From positions 1 through 45,059 of the forward strand of contig VGXM01000024.1 in assembly GCA_016873295.1 (NCBI GenBank): DNA of 45,059 nt. Direction: 5' to 3'. Source of the DNA: Phycisphaerae bacterium (GTDB taxonomy: Bacteria > Planctomycetota > Phycisphaerae > Phycisphaerales > UBA1924). The notes under the pieces were generated by a model. It was not told the DNA's origin and ran no database searches. It was given only the letters and a program-made list of their open reading frames with translations. A program made the translations under genes and the position numbers. Shown piece by piece: positions 44,485 to 45,059 of this stretch (the stretch's first letter is position 1; each line of letters begins with the position of its first letter).

Positions 44485-44936
44485 ATGGCGTTGCCGGCGG
44501 TCGAGCGGGCGTGGCACCGGCCGCGGGGTTGGCGGCTGGCGGCGGCGTGGCTCGGTCCGATCGCGTCGGCGGCGGGGGCGGTGTCGGGGCTGATGGACCC
44601 GGGGCTGGGCGGGGCGTCGCGCTCGCCGTCGCCCTCGGCGCCAACTGCGGCGGGATCGCCACCCCCATCGGCACGCCCCCCAACACCATCGTCTTCATGC
44701 TCCTGCGCCGCGAGGGGCACCCCATCAACTTCGTGCGCTGGATGCTCATCGGCGTGCCGGTGGCGGGCGTCGCGCTCGCGGCGGCGTCGGCGGGACTGCT
44801 CGCCATCGTCCGCCCCGACCGCACCGCCGGCGCCTTGGCGTACCGGACCGGCCTGATCGGCGCCGGCACGCTGATGGCGGTGGGGTCGCTGGCGGGGCTC
44901 GCGGGGGCGGTGCTGGCGCGGCTGGTCTTCGTCTAG
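44485..44936 (+). pseudogene. Remnant of an SLC13/DASS-type transporter, cut by an IS
   Basis: The conserved part is LAVALGANCGGIATPIGTPPNTIVFMLLRREG, then INFVRWMLIGVPVAG, the first-half GTPPN motif of divalent anion:sodium symporters, followed by hydrophobic helices. About 40 residues in another frame at the start (MALPAVERAWHRPRGWRLAA) could be the original N-terminus, joined out of frame near 44600 with about 150 residues missing. The second half is absent: the frame ends at TAG 44934-44936, which is part of a CTAG at the IS boundary. The gene is thus broken by an internal deletion and an IS. Confidence 0.7.
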
Positions 44937-44942
44937 AGCGTG
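44933..44942. mobile_element. Likely IS end and CTAG target site
   Basis: CTAG (44933-44936) is followed by AGCGTGTC, a plausible inverted-repeat start of the IS whose transposase ends at 44943. IS5-type elements insert into CTAR-like four-base targets and duplicate them. The transporter frame stops within the CTAG. The other end of the IS is outside the window, so the duplication cannot be confirmed. Confidence 0.5.
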
Positions 44943-45059
44943 TCATGGACTTCGGCCCAGCAGGTTGTTGAGCATGAGGCAGACGAAGACAACAAGGTGG
45001 AGGCCGGCGAGGGTGGAGGGCAGGCGTTCGTAGTCCTTGGCGAGGCGTCGGAATCGGGC
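44943..45059 (-). CDS. IS5-family-like transposase, C-terminal end (partial)
   Basis: A frame open to the right window edge codes for 38 residues and a stop: FRRLAKDYERLPSTLAGLH, then LVVFVCLMLNNL. The K-D-Y-E-R pattern followed by a hydrophobic helix is typical of the C-termini of IS5-group DDE transposases. The start and catalytic domain lie beyond the window. The sequence between the stop and 44936, AGCGTGTCAT, would contain the terminal inverted repeat. Only the end is seen, so the exact IS group is uncertain. Confidence 0.75.
   Translation of the reverse strand, partial: ARFRRLAKDYERLPSTLAGLHLVVFVCLMLNNLLGRSP

Overview
The window is a very GC-rich chromosomal segment (close to 70% G+C by eye) with short intergenic spaces and many ATGA start/stop overlaps. 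I infer a planctomycete, probably of the Phycisphaerae. The reasons are the style of the hypothetical proteins (small membrane proteins with a C-terminal zinc ribbon, proline-rich secreted proteins, a HAF-repeat protein with a C-terminal PEP-CTERM-like tail), the GatCAB genes beside a glutamyl-tRNA synthetase, and hairpin repeats in spacers. No rRNA or tRNA gene fixes the taxonomy, so this remains an inference.

Layout. 1-2.2 kb: the end of a type IV pilus/type II secretion assembly operon (PilM/PilN-like, PilO-like, TPR lipoprotein). 2.2-7.1 kb, minus strand: glutamine-dependent NAD synthetase, a UPF0104-type membrane protein and a GT-C-type membrane glycosyltransferase. 7.1-10.2 kb: a Fur-family regulator that has lost its usual metal ligands, facing a ferrous iron uptake operon (feoA, feoB and a 58-residue membrane protein). 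10.2-13.0 kb: a zinc-ribbon membrane protein diverging from gatC, a small membrane protein and gatA. 13.2-15.4 kb: a CPBP membrane protease and a lipoprotein.

15.5-20.2 kb is the most unusual part. A self-cleaving XRE/S24 repressor diverges from four closely packed genes: a double-HTH protein, an ABC-type ATPase, a GNAT acyltransferase and a phage terminase large subunit. No portal, capsid, tail or integrase gene is present. The ATPase and GNAT look like a split form of the fused protein of COG2401. A long inverted repeat, related to one at 40.3 kb, ends the block.

20.2-31.5 kb is mainly housekeeping and conserved genes: small membrane proteins, a highly acidic protein, an O-GlcNAc-transferase-like protein, metG, a TPR protein with a GAF/SpoIIE phosphatase, a secreted protein and dnaN. 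31.8-37.4 kb holds clpB flanked by two Fic AMPylase genes. A second, diverged copy of the last 24 codons of clpB lies behind the second Fic gene, which suggests that this gene arrived by recombination into the clpB 3' end. 37.7-44.5 kb: a HAF-repeat secreted protein, clpS, a 2-hydroxyacid dehydrogenase, an EF-G paralogue with an altered GTPase centre, and gltX with a large insertion. The window ends in a decayed SLC13-type transporter gene cut by an IS5-like insertion sequence whose transposase runs off the edge.

Functional links: gatC and gatA with a probably non-discriminating GluRS serve Gln-tRNA synthesis; clpB and clpS belong to protein quality control; feoA/feoB with the divergent Fur protein form an iron locus. 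I found no rRNA, tRNA or CRISPR array.
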